Under the pieces are notes generated by a model. It saw nothing but the letters and a program-made list of their open reading frames with translations. It made no database searches and was not told the DNA's origin. 22,674 nt of DNA from a virus. The position numbers and the translations under genes were made by a program. This document shows positions 7,278 through 13,294 of this stretch, one piece after another. Position 1 is the stretch's first letter. Each line of letters begins with the position of its first letter. The stretch is from the IMG/VR virus record IMGVR_UViG_3300031675_000028, positions 1 to 22,674 of that record, one strand, 5' to 3'.

Positions 7278-7968
7278 AGTAATTTTCCTCATTATCTGTA
7301 AGTCTTACTTCATCTCCACGGATGACTAAAGACCTTCTGTCCATATATCGAGCTGAAGAATTAGGTGCATCTGCACCATGGGGTATCCTTCCATCAAACA
7401 TAATCAATCTATTAGGTTTGAACTCTACTTCTGCAATTTGGTGGTTTTTAATATGTTCGTCTCTTCCGTCTAAACCTTGTTGCATTTCATCATATAATCT
7501 TAGTGTCCCACCCCATCTATCGTTCCACATTCTATTGGGATAATACAAGAAAGAAATATTCCACTCGTCCTCATCTTTACAATCTGCATGGGTAGTTCCT
7601 TCTAATCCTTGTGTCTGTGAGTTCAATCCAGCATACTGAAATCTAACCCACTTAAAACCAAACTCTGTCTGCAATCTTCTGTCTAGATACTTTGTAAAGA
7701 AAGTGTCTTCGATCCTTGTTTCTGCATCCATCTCATACCTTTCGCGAAAGAAAGTTCCACCCCAAAAACTATGGTGTGGAAGTCCTGTGGAACTGTCACT
7801 ATTTACTTGATTAGTTTTACTCCATAAATTTCCCTGAGTAATTTGGGTATCATAGTGATGATGAAGAGACGTTGACAACCAATTGTCAAGAACATAGATA
7901 TCCTTTAAAGGTAAATCTTGTACTTTAAACGGCTCGTCAATAAAGACTACTTTAGGAGTATACTCCAT
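7246..7968 (-). CDS. 2OG-Fe(II) oxygenase, prolyl-4-hydroxylase-like
   Basis: This 240-residue protein has a classic HxD...H...R layout. GTTHADCKDEDEWNISFLYY gives His127 and Asp129. PNRLIMFDGRIPHGADAP gives His197, and an Arg in the SARYMDRRSLVIRG stretch (residues 207-212) would bind 2-oxoglutarate. WGGTLRLYD between these blocks is also typical of the P4H-like superfamily. The predicted reaction is Fe(II)- and 2-oxoglutarate-dependent hydroxylation; the substrate is unknown. It is not closely similar to the oxygenase at 5669-6373. Its 3' end overlaps the DUF6065-like gene by 32 bases, and the upstream unknown gene ends five bases before its ATG. Confidence 0.85.
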   Translation of the reverse strand: MEYTPKVVFIDEPFKVQDLPLKDIYVLDNWLSTSLHHHYDTQITQGNLWSKTNQVNSDSSTGLPHHSFWGGTFFRERYEMDAETRIEDTFFTKYLDRRLQTEFGFKWVRFQYAGLNSQTQGLEGTTHADCKDEDEWNISFLYYPNRMWNDRWGGTLRLYDEMQQGLDGRDEHIKNHQIAEVEFKPNRLIMFDGRIPHGADAPNSSARYMDRRSLVIRGDEVRLTDNEENYYANDRLSYIR

Positions 7969-7973
7969 GAGTA

Positions 7974-8537
7974 TTAAACTCTATGATCGGGTAAGCGAGT
8001 AGGTTGTGGAAGATGTTTCATATACTCTTCCATGTCCTTTAGAGTATCTTCACGAGTTGCTCTAACTTCCTGACATATTTGGTCAAGTACATTATAAACT
8101 GCATCTCCATATTCCATTACTCGTCTTGCATTAGAACGCTGTGGGTGATTAGACCCCTCTCTCCCTGCAAAAATAACTTCATTTAGATCAGTAAATCCAT
8201 GTATATCAACAACTTCATTTAAGTAGTTATTAGCTCTGTCTGTTAGACTTGCCATGACTTGATTGTTTAGACTTGTTCCGAAAGGTGGTTCAGAGTTCTC
8301 AATATATTGCTCACACATTTCTTTCTCTGCATCTGACAAATCAGTTTTATCTTGCATGTCAAAATTAACTTCCCTGTTCCAACTCAGAATTTTAACTTCT
8401 ATATCATCATAAACTAAGACATCAAAGTCAAATCCTATCTCAGGCCTGTCAACTCCTTTAAATTCATATTCCAGTCCATTTGGTTTTCTTACAAAAAGAT
8501 TACTTTCTTCTGTAAATATTAACGCATTTGTATTCAT
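7974..8537 (-). CDS. Conserved hypothetical protein of marine T4-like phages
   Basis: This 187-residue protein has no domain I can name with confidence. It has a beta-rich N-terminal third (VRKPNGLEYEFKGVDRPEIG), a middle with PPFGTSLNNQVMASLTDRAN, a motif FAGREGSNHPQRSNARRVME and a helical acidic C-terminus (EVRATREDTLKDMEEYMKHL). Its general layout recalls small proteins encoded near tail-fibre genes in marine myoviruses, but assembly-chaperone function is only a guess. The ribosome site is good (GAGGAAA). It lies between the glycosyltransferase-like gene and the P4H-like oxygenase gene in one transcription unit. Confidence 0.7.
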   Translation of the reverse strand: MNTNALIFTEESNLFVRKPNGLEYEFKGVDRPEIGFDFDVLVYDDIEVKILSWNREVNFDMQDKTDLSDAEKEMCEQYIENSEPPFGTSLNNQVMASLTDRANNYLNEVVDIHGFTDLNEVIFAGREGSNHPQRSNARRVMEYGDAVYNVLDQICQEVRATREDTLKDMEEYMKHLPQPTRLPDHRV

Positions 8538-8567
8538 AATTATTTCCTCATAATCTTTTATTATACT

Positions 8568-10100
8568 CTATTTGGGTTGATTCTCATAGAGGGTTTTGTA
8601 TTTATTATATACTTCTAAGTTATTTATGGGGGTTGAATCCATCCCATCTATCCAAGGGCCCCCTCGTGTGTAGTGAATACCAGTGTAATCCCATTTCTCT
8701 TCAGGGTTATCATACCCCTCAACAAAGATATATTTCTGAGGTATCTCACTAATTGCATCTGTCCACTCAAACTGATGCAACTGTTTTCCTGTCCAAGTGT
8801 TAACCACTTCAGGTGTTAATTTTTTACAGTCCTCGTGACCATTATTAAAGAACATCATACTTGACCACAATTTACATGGGTAATCTATGTTTATTTCTCC
8901 ATCAAACTTAGTTGCATCATGTTCGTAATGTGGATACTTAATACATGCAACTGCATCATCAGGATTTAAGTAATAGAACATGGGGAGTAAATTCTTTGTA
9001 AATATAAAATCATTATCTACAAATAGACTAAATCCTTCATAACTTTCTAGATAGGGTATTAAAAATCTACTGTATGTAAATGCAGTACTTTGATTTGCAT
9101 ATTCTCTATTATACTCAGGAATTTTATCGTAGTCAAGGAATTTAATCTCAGGTTTAAACTTAATGTATTCACTGTGGTGGCCATGTATATGTGCATCCTG
9201 AATGTTTTTTGCAATAGAAAATTTAGAAACCTCTTCTAAGTCATTCATCTTACTGTCATAGCCGATGTAGATGGTTAATGGTTTACCTTTAGTAAGTTCA
9301 TGAACCTTTCTGTTAAACGCACTAACATCCTTTCTAAATGCAAGTTCAGCAAGATCGGTTTGCCACTCTATTATACCACGAGTATATAAAAATGCAAGAT
9401 TTAAATGTTTACCTTTTTGGTCTAGTTTTCCTTTCCAGTATTCTAGTGTTTCATCAAGTGTTGCACTAGGTAGTGTATCCAATGAGTTCTCAACATCCCA
9501 TATCATGAGTTCCATGTCTTCATTTTCCATCTCTTCAAAACACCCTGATCTAACAGAGCCGGGATGAATAGTAAGTCCTAGATTCTCTCCAACCGTTCTA
9601 GTATATCCTTGAATCGGAGCCCAAAGACCTTCTTTCTGAATACTTTGAATTAGCCAGTGTGCTTTTGAAGAATGATAGTAAACTGATCCCACACTTTCTT
9701 GAGCTACACTGTCCTCTACTAGGTCTGATGGTTTAGCAGTAAAACAAGTAGATAATATATGTTGTTCATCTCCTGCTGTATTCTCAAACCCAAATCCAGC
9801 ATGACCCTCTGAAAGTTTTGTATTGGTGACTCCTTTATGTAGATATGCATGATAGGAAACAGATTTATCTCTGAGACCATTAAAACCTGTAAATTTTTTG
9901 TTTTTTCTCTGTTCGAGTAGATCACCCCATTTGAAAATCTTCAAGGGTGGAAGGACATTTTCAAACATATATGTCATGATCTTATATGTTTCATTGTCTG
10001 TTTCACCGATGTTTAAACTACCAAGGTGAAACATTTCTTCACTCCCACTTGCTGGGATTTGTTCTTTAACCTCTGAGAGGGATGTAAGTTTCGTTAGCAT
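8568..10100 (-). CDS. Glycosyltransferase-like protein with an extra N-terminal domain
   Basis: This 510-residue protein appears to have two parts. The C-terminal ~230 residues look like a GT-A glycosyltransferase: PLTIYIGYDSKMN (from ~274), FTYSRFLIPYLESYEGFSLF (~341-360), a DxD-type motif VDNDF (Asp362, Asp364), WSSMMFFNNGH, and a terminal HYTRGGPW. This pattern is known from GT8-like bacterial sugar transferases. The N-terminal ~270 residues contain AHWLIQSIQKEGLWAPIQG and IHPGSVRSGCFEEM, a segment also seen in marine-phage hypothetical proteins. The sI..eGlw.PI layout is loosely ParB-like, but I would not claim that. A plausible role is glycosylation of a virion or host surface component; no acceptor is identified. 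CTAAATA lies about 20 bases upstream of the ATG and the ribosome site is weak. Confidence 0.8.
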   Translation of the reverse strand: MLTKLTSLSEVKEQIPASGSEEMFHLGSLNIGETDNETYKIMTYMFENVLPPLKIFKWGDLLEQRKNKKFTGFNGLRDKSVSYHAYLHKGVTNTKLSEGHAGFGFENTAGDEQHILSTCFTAKPSDLVEDSVAQESVGSVYYHSSKAHWLIQSIQKEGLWAPIQGYTRTVGENLGLTIHPGSVRSGCFEEMENEDMELMIWDVENSLDTLPSATLDETLEYWKGKLDQKGKHLNLAFLYTRGIIEWQTDLAELAFRKDVSAFNRKVHELTKGKPLTIYIGYDSKMNDLEEVSKFSIAKNIQDAHIHGHHSEYIKFKPEIKFLDYDKIPEYNREYANQSTAFTYSRFLIPYLESYEGFSLFVDNDFIFTKNLLPMFYYLNPDDAVACIKYPHYEHDATKFDGEINIDYPCKLWSSMMFFNNGHEDCKKLTPEVVNTWTGKQLHQFEWTDAISEIPQKYIFVEGYDNPEEKWDYTGIHYTRGGPWIDGMDSTPINNLEVYNKYKTLYENQPK

Positions 10101-10119
10101 AATATATTTTCCATGTCAA

Positions 10120-10126
10120 TATTTAG
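10120..10126 (-). promoter_or_regulatory. Possible variant late promoter (CTAAATA)
   Basis: The minus strand reads CACCTAAATATTGACATGG just downstream of the terminator at 10130-10156 and upstream of the glycosyltransferase-like gene. Since the terminator would stop readthrough, a promoter is needed here, which supports the call. Confidence 0.55.
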
Positions 10127-10129
10127 GTG

Positions 10130-10156
10130 AAAAAAAAGGACTCCTAAGAGTCCTTT
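10130..10156 (-). terminator. Intrinsic terminator after the 412-residue repeat-protein gene
   Basis: Read on the minus strand, AAAGGACTC and GAGTCCTTT form a 9-bp stem around a TTAG loop, followed directly by a run of eight T. It lies 18 bases after the stop at 10174 and closes the second Hint/repeat cassette. Confidence 0.92.
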
Positions 10157-10173
10157 AGTTCTATTGTATACTC

Positions 10174-11412
10174 TTATCCTGTTACTGGTGTAGCAGGCCA
10201 TTGTTGTGACAATGTATTATCCCATCTAATTACAGGAGCTCTACCTTGTCTTGCATAAGTCGAAGGTTGTCTATTCTGATAAGTGAATGGAGTCTGACCT
10301 TGTCTAGTGTATATACTAGGTGACCTATGTTGATAAGTAAATGGTGTTTGACCTTGTCTAGCATATGTAGACGGTGTTCTATGTTGATAAGTAAATGGTG
10401 TTTGACCTTGTCGTGCATAAGTGCCTGGCTGTCTGTTTTGATAGGTAAATGGTGACTGACCTTGTCGTGCATAAGTGCCTGGCTGTCTGTTTTGATATGT
10501 TGTAGGTGTTTGACCCTGTCTAGCATAAGTTGCCGGCTGTTGTGCAATCCTAGGATATGTCGCAGGTTGTCTGTTTTGATAAGTGAATGGAGTCTGACCT
10601 TGTCTAGCATATGTACTAGGTGTCCTATGTTGATATGTGGTAGGGGTCTGACCTTGTCTTGCATAAGTAAACGGTGACCTATTGTTATAGGTGAATGGAG
10701 TCTGACCCTGTCTTGCATAAGTCGCTGGAGTACGAGCACTTCTTGGATATGTACTAGGTGTCCTATGTTGATATGTGGTAGGGGTCTGACCTTGTCTTGC
10801 ATAAGTAAACGGTGACCTATTCTGATAAGTCGTAGGTGTTTGCCCTTGTCTAGCATAAGTCGCTGGAGTACGAGCACTTCTTGGATATGTACTAGGTGTC
10901 CTATGTTGATATGTGGTAGGGGTCTGACCTTGTCTTGCATAAGTAAACGGTGACCTATTGTTATAGGTGAATGGAGTCTGACCCTGTCTAGCATAAGTCG
11001 CTGGAGTACGAGCACTTCTTGGATATGTGGCAGGTGTCCTTGCCTGATAAGTGAACGGTTGTCTCGCTGCATTCTGATAAGTGAACGGTGACCTTGCATT
11101 ATAAGTGTAAGGTTGTCTCATTGCCCTCTGATAAGTGAACGGTGACCTTGCATTATAAGTGTAAGGTTGTCTTGCATTATAAGTGTAAGGTTGTCTTGCA
11201 TATGCAATTGCTGGTTGTTGACCATTCGCAGGGTACGTTGCTGGGTACGATACTTGATAAGTGAACGGTGACCTTGCATTAAACGTAAACGGACTTTGAA
11301 TATTAAACGTAAACGGACTTTGAATATTATAAGTAGACGGCGTCTGAATATTATAAGTAGACGGCTGTTGTGAGTTTCCGATGGTTGGTTGTTGAGCGTT
11401 ACCTATAGGCAT
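10174..11412 (-). CDS. Tyr/Pro/Thr-rich octad-repeat protein (structural or adhesive, inferred)
   Basis: I place the start at 11412 (MPIGNAQQP, 412 residues). This gives a TAATG overlap with the upstream gene, a good ribosome site (GGGAG) and the same opening as the paralogue at 20914-21813 (MPTGQQP). An in-frame ATG exists 15 bases upstream. Nearly the whole protein consists of units of the form xxPxTYxx, such as QTPFTYQN, RSPFTYAR and RTPSTYPR, with an optional two-residue extension (QG or SA). Lys, Asp, Glu and Cys are absent from the repeats and Arg is frequent, so the array is strongly basic. Three copies of a 46-residue super-repeat are encoded at 10613-11040. The short C-terminus (RAPVIRWDNTLSQQWPATP) is non-repetitive. 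No known family is recognised. The late context suggests a virion surface component. A strong terminator follows. Confidence 0.8.
   Translation of the reverse strand: MPIGNAQQPTIGNSQQPSTYNIQTPSTYNIQSPFTFNIQSPFTFNARSPFTYQVSYPATYPANGQQPAIAYARQPYTYNARQPYTYNARSPFTYQRAMRQPYTYNARSPFTYQNAARQPFTYQARTPATYPRSARTPATYARQGQTPFTYNNRSPFTYARQGQTPTTYQHRTPSTYPRSARTPATYARQGQTPTTYQNRSPFTYARQGQTPTTYQHRTPSTYPRSARTPATYARQGQTPFTYNNRSPFTYARQGQTPTTYQHRTPSTYARQGQTPFTYQNRQPATYPRIAQQPATYARQGQTPTTYQNRQPGTYARQGQSPFTYQNRQPGTYARQGQTPFTYQHRTPSTYARQGQTPFTYQHRSPSIYTRQGQTPFTYQNRQPSTYARQGRAPVIRWDNTLSQQWPATPVTG
10613..11040 (-). repeat. Tandem 138-bp super-repeat in the 412-residue protein gene
   Basis: The same DNA block recurs at a spacing of 138 bases: anchors at 10721, 10859 and 10997 begin identically. 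The first 101 bases of the 10721 and 10859 copies are identical, and 10613-10720 matches the later part of the copy ending at 10996 almost base for base. The period equals 46 codons, made of units of 10, 8, 10, 8 and 10 residues. High DNA identity, beyond what protein conservation needs, suggests recent duplication or ongoing unequal recombination. Confidence 0.92.
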
Positions 11413-13235
11413 TAGAATTTCTCCCATGCATTATGAACCAACACACCTTCAGTAAAGTAGGTATGCGTATGTTCAATCTCGGCCAAATGGTAAACTGTTG
11501 CAGTATCTTTAGACTCTATAGAATCTACTTTCACGGAACTTTCTCCCATGGTAAAGACTTCGTCTCCTACCGCTAATAATCCTGTAATATCACAACCCCA
11601 ATCCACGCCCTCTGCTATCTCAGCATCATAACATTCTTGGTTTGCAAATTTCCAACCTGAATCAGTATGTATTGGATGTCCACCTGTTACACCTAGTGTC
11701 TTACCGTTAGATAATTTAACATCATAGACTTTAATATTTTCTCTTGGAACCATAATTCTATTAACATTCTGTGGCATTAACTTCATGTGTGAGAAGTCGA
11801 AAGTCATTACTGAATCACCTACCACAACATCTTCTATGTTTGTGTATGAGTTGTTTGCCATCCAAATTTGTGTTCCAGCGACGAAACAACCACCACCGCC
11901 ACCAAATGGGTATGTGAAAGGGTTTCTATGGTTGTATGTGACAGGTGATCTAGTGTTACCAATAGAAGGTGATCTAGTGTTACCAATAGAAGGATTTCTT
12001 CCTTGTCCAATAGAAGGATTTCTTCCTTGTCCAATAGAAGGGCTTTGACCATTCGCAGGGTACGTTGCTGGGTACGATACTTGATAAGTGAATGGACTTC
12101 TCTGATTAAAACTGAAAGGAGTCTGACCATTCGCGATATAAGGGGTTTGGCCATTCGCAATATAAGGTTGTTGTGCAGCTGCAGGATATGTAAATGGTGT
12201 TTGACCAGCTGCAATATATGGTTGTTGTGCGTTAGCAGGATATGTAAATGGGGTTTGGCCATTCGCAATATAAGGTTGTTGATAGTTTGCCTGATAAGTA
12301 TATGGTTGTTGATAGTTTGCTATATACGGATACGGTTGTTGTGCAGATGCAATGTATGGTTGTTGTCCAGCAGCGATATAAGGATATGCATTCTGTCTAT
12401 TTGCAATACTTGGAGTCTGTGCAGCTGCCTGATAAGTATATGGTTGTTGATAGTTTGCAATATAAGGATATGCATTCTGTCTATTTGCAATATATGGTTG
12501 TTGTCCAGCAGCGATATAAGGATATGCATTCTGTCTATTTGCAATACTTGGAGTCTGTGCAGCTGCCTGATAAGTATATGGTTGTTGATAGTTTGCTATA
12601 TACGGATACGGTTGTTGTGCAGATGCAATGTATGGTTGTTGTCCAGCAGCGATATAAGGATAAGCATTCTGTCTACTAGCAATACTTGGAGTCTGTGCCG
12701 CTGCAATATAAGGGTATGGTTGTTGTGCTGATGCAATATAAGGTGTCTGACTTGCCGCCTGATAAGCATAATTTGCTTGAGTATTTGCAATATAAGGGTA
12801 TGCATTTTGTCTACTAGCAATATAAGGTGTCTGTGAATTCGCTATATACGGATACGGTTGCTGTGCAGCTGCAATATAAGGTGTTTGACTTACTGCAATG
12901 TATGGATACGGTTGTTGTGCTGCTGCAATACTTGGAGTCTGTGCCGCGGCAATATAAGGGTATGGTTGTTGTGCGTTAGCAATACTTGGACTCTGTGCAG
13001 ATGCATTATAAGGATAAGATTGTTGTGCTGATGCAATATAAGGTGTCTGTGCTGCTGCAATATAAGGATAAGGTTGCTGTACTGTAGTCTGACCCGATGC
13101 ATTATTCCACCCTGTAGGTGTCTTAACATAAATTTGTTCGGCCGCTGTCCACGTTCCTGAAGCAGTCTTAACCCAACCACCTTGGGTGGCATTCCACCCT
13201 GTAGGTGTTTTGACTTTTTGTGAACCTGTAGCCAT
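11412..13235 (-). CDS. Repeat protein with C-terminal Hint (intein-like) domain
   Basis: This 607-residue protein has three parts. Residues 1-50 carry two copies of KTPTGWN and a related VKTASGTW segment, a short motif seen in phage tail proteins. Residues ~50-444 are repeats of the type QxPYIAxx (8 residues) alternating with QxPYPYIAxx (10 residues), changing near the end to PFTYP-type and RNPSIGxx units. After a Gly run comes a Hint domain at 450-602 with Cys450, block B GVTGGHPIH (Thr517, His520) and C-terminal block YFTEGVLVHN, followed by a five-residue tail AWEKF. Hint domains catalyse self-cleavage or splicing. The tail starts with Ala rather than Cys/Ser/Thr, which fits a bacterial intein-like domain that cleaves rather than splices. 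The gene follows TATAAATA at 13286-13279 and has ribosome site AGGAA. Its stop overlaps the next ATG. Confidence 0.88.
   Translation of the reverse strand: MATGSQKVKTPTGWNATQGGWVKTASGTWTAAEQIYVKTPTGWNNASGQTTVQQPYPYIAAAQTPYIASAQQSYPYNASAQSPSIANAQQPYPYIAAAQTPSIAAAQQPYPYIAVSQTPYIAAAQQPYPYIANSQTPYIASRQNAYPYIANTQANYAYQAASQTPYIASAQQPYPYIAAAQTPSIASRQNAYPYIAAGQQPYIASAQQPYPYIANYQQPYTYQAAAQTPSIANRQNAYPYIAAGQQPYIANRQNAYPYIANYQQPYTYQAAAQTPSIANRQNAYPYIAAGQQPYIASAQQPYPYIANYQQPYTYQANYQQPYIANGQTPFTYPANAQQPYIAAGQTPFTYPAAAQQPYIANGQTPYIANGQTPFSFNQRSPFTYQVSYPATYPANGQSPSIGQGRNPSIGQGRNPSIGNTRSPSIGNTRSPVTYNHRNPFTYPFGGGGGCFVAGTQIWMANNSYTNIEDVVVGDSVMTFDFSHMKLMPQNVNRIMVPRENIKVYDVKLSNGKTLGVTGGHPIHTDSGWKFANQECYDAEIAEGVDWGCDITGLLAVGDEVFTMGESSVKVDSIESKDTATVYHLAEIEHTHTYFTEGVLVHNAWEKF
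11430..11888 (-). other. Region encoding Hint domain 1 (complete end motifs)
   Basis: These bases encode residues 450-602 of the 607-residue protein, about the size of a mini-intein without a homing endonuclease. The N-terminal block is CFVAGTQIWM preceded by a Gly run, block B is TGGH, and the C-terminal block ends with His601-Asn602. The Cys codon is at 11888-11886 and the Asn codon at 11432-11430. These residues are what thioester formation and Asn cyclisation require in the intein/BIL/Hedgehog superfamily. Confidence 0.88.
12301..12734 (-). repeat. Tandem 138-bp super-repeat in the 607-residue protein gene
   Basis: Blocks starting at 12355, 12493 and 12631 are spaced by exactly 138 bases. 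12355-12458 is identical to 12493-12596 over 104 bases, and 12301-12354 is identical to 12577-12630 (two periods apart), which gives a mosaic of two alternating sub-blocks. The third copy has several substitutions. The 46-residue unit is built from 8- and 10-residue motifs (QQPYIANR, QNAYPYIANY, QQPYTYQAAA, QTPSIANR, QNAYPYIAAG). Confidence 0.92.
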
Positions 13236-13278
13236 ATTCTATTCCTAGACTTGTTTTAAAGAATTAATTAACAAAAGG

Positions 13279-13286
13279 TATTTATA
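13279..13286 (-). promoter_or_regulatory. T4-type late promoter (TATAAATA) for the second Hint/repeat cassette
   Basis: The minus strand reads TATAAATA in the 59-base gap between the 870-residue fibre-like gene and the 607-residue repeat-Hint gene. The predicted leader is about 38 nt and contains AGGAA. Confidence 0.85.
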
Positions 13287-13294
13287 CTCCACTA

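Noticed and set aside
7290-7292. ATG at 7292 as the start of the DUF6065-like gene
   Set aside because: The sequence at this ATG (GAGGAAAA) is the ribosome site for the ATG at 7277. The longer form adds only five residues.
8559-8566. TATAAT-like sequence as a host sigma-70 promoter for the 7974-8537 gene
   Set aside because: No convincing -35 element at the right spacing was seen, and an AT-rich genome yields such hexamers by chance.
10230-11099. Alternative minus-strand frame of 289 codons within the 412-residue gene
   Set aside because: The frame stays open because the DNA repeat is a multiple of three. The product is His/Leu/Arg-rich without family features, and the main frame has the coupled start.
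12003-12731. Long plus-strand open frames (about 242 and 143 codons) opposite the 607-residue gene
   Set aside because: They are antisense to a clearly coding repeat gene. Their Ile/Leu/Cys/Arg-rich repetitive translations are what the complement of the repeats gives, and no promoter or ribosome site supports them.
10230-13094. CRISPR-like array of short direct repeats
   Set aside because: The repeats are in-frame coding units of 24 or 30 bases with no unique spacers of uniform length, no palindromic repeat and no cas genes.
10174-13235. Diversity-generating retroelement variable region
   Set aside because: No reverse transcriptase gene and no template/variable pair with adenine-directed changes were seen. 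The variation is repeat shuffling.
11412-13235. Full intein interrupting a host gene
   Set aside because: There is no extein to rejoin: only five residues follow the HN, the +1 residue is Ala, and no homing-endonuclease insert is present. A terminal Hint/BIL domain fits better.
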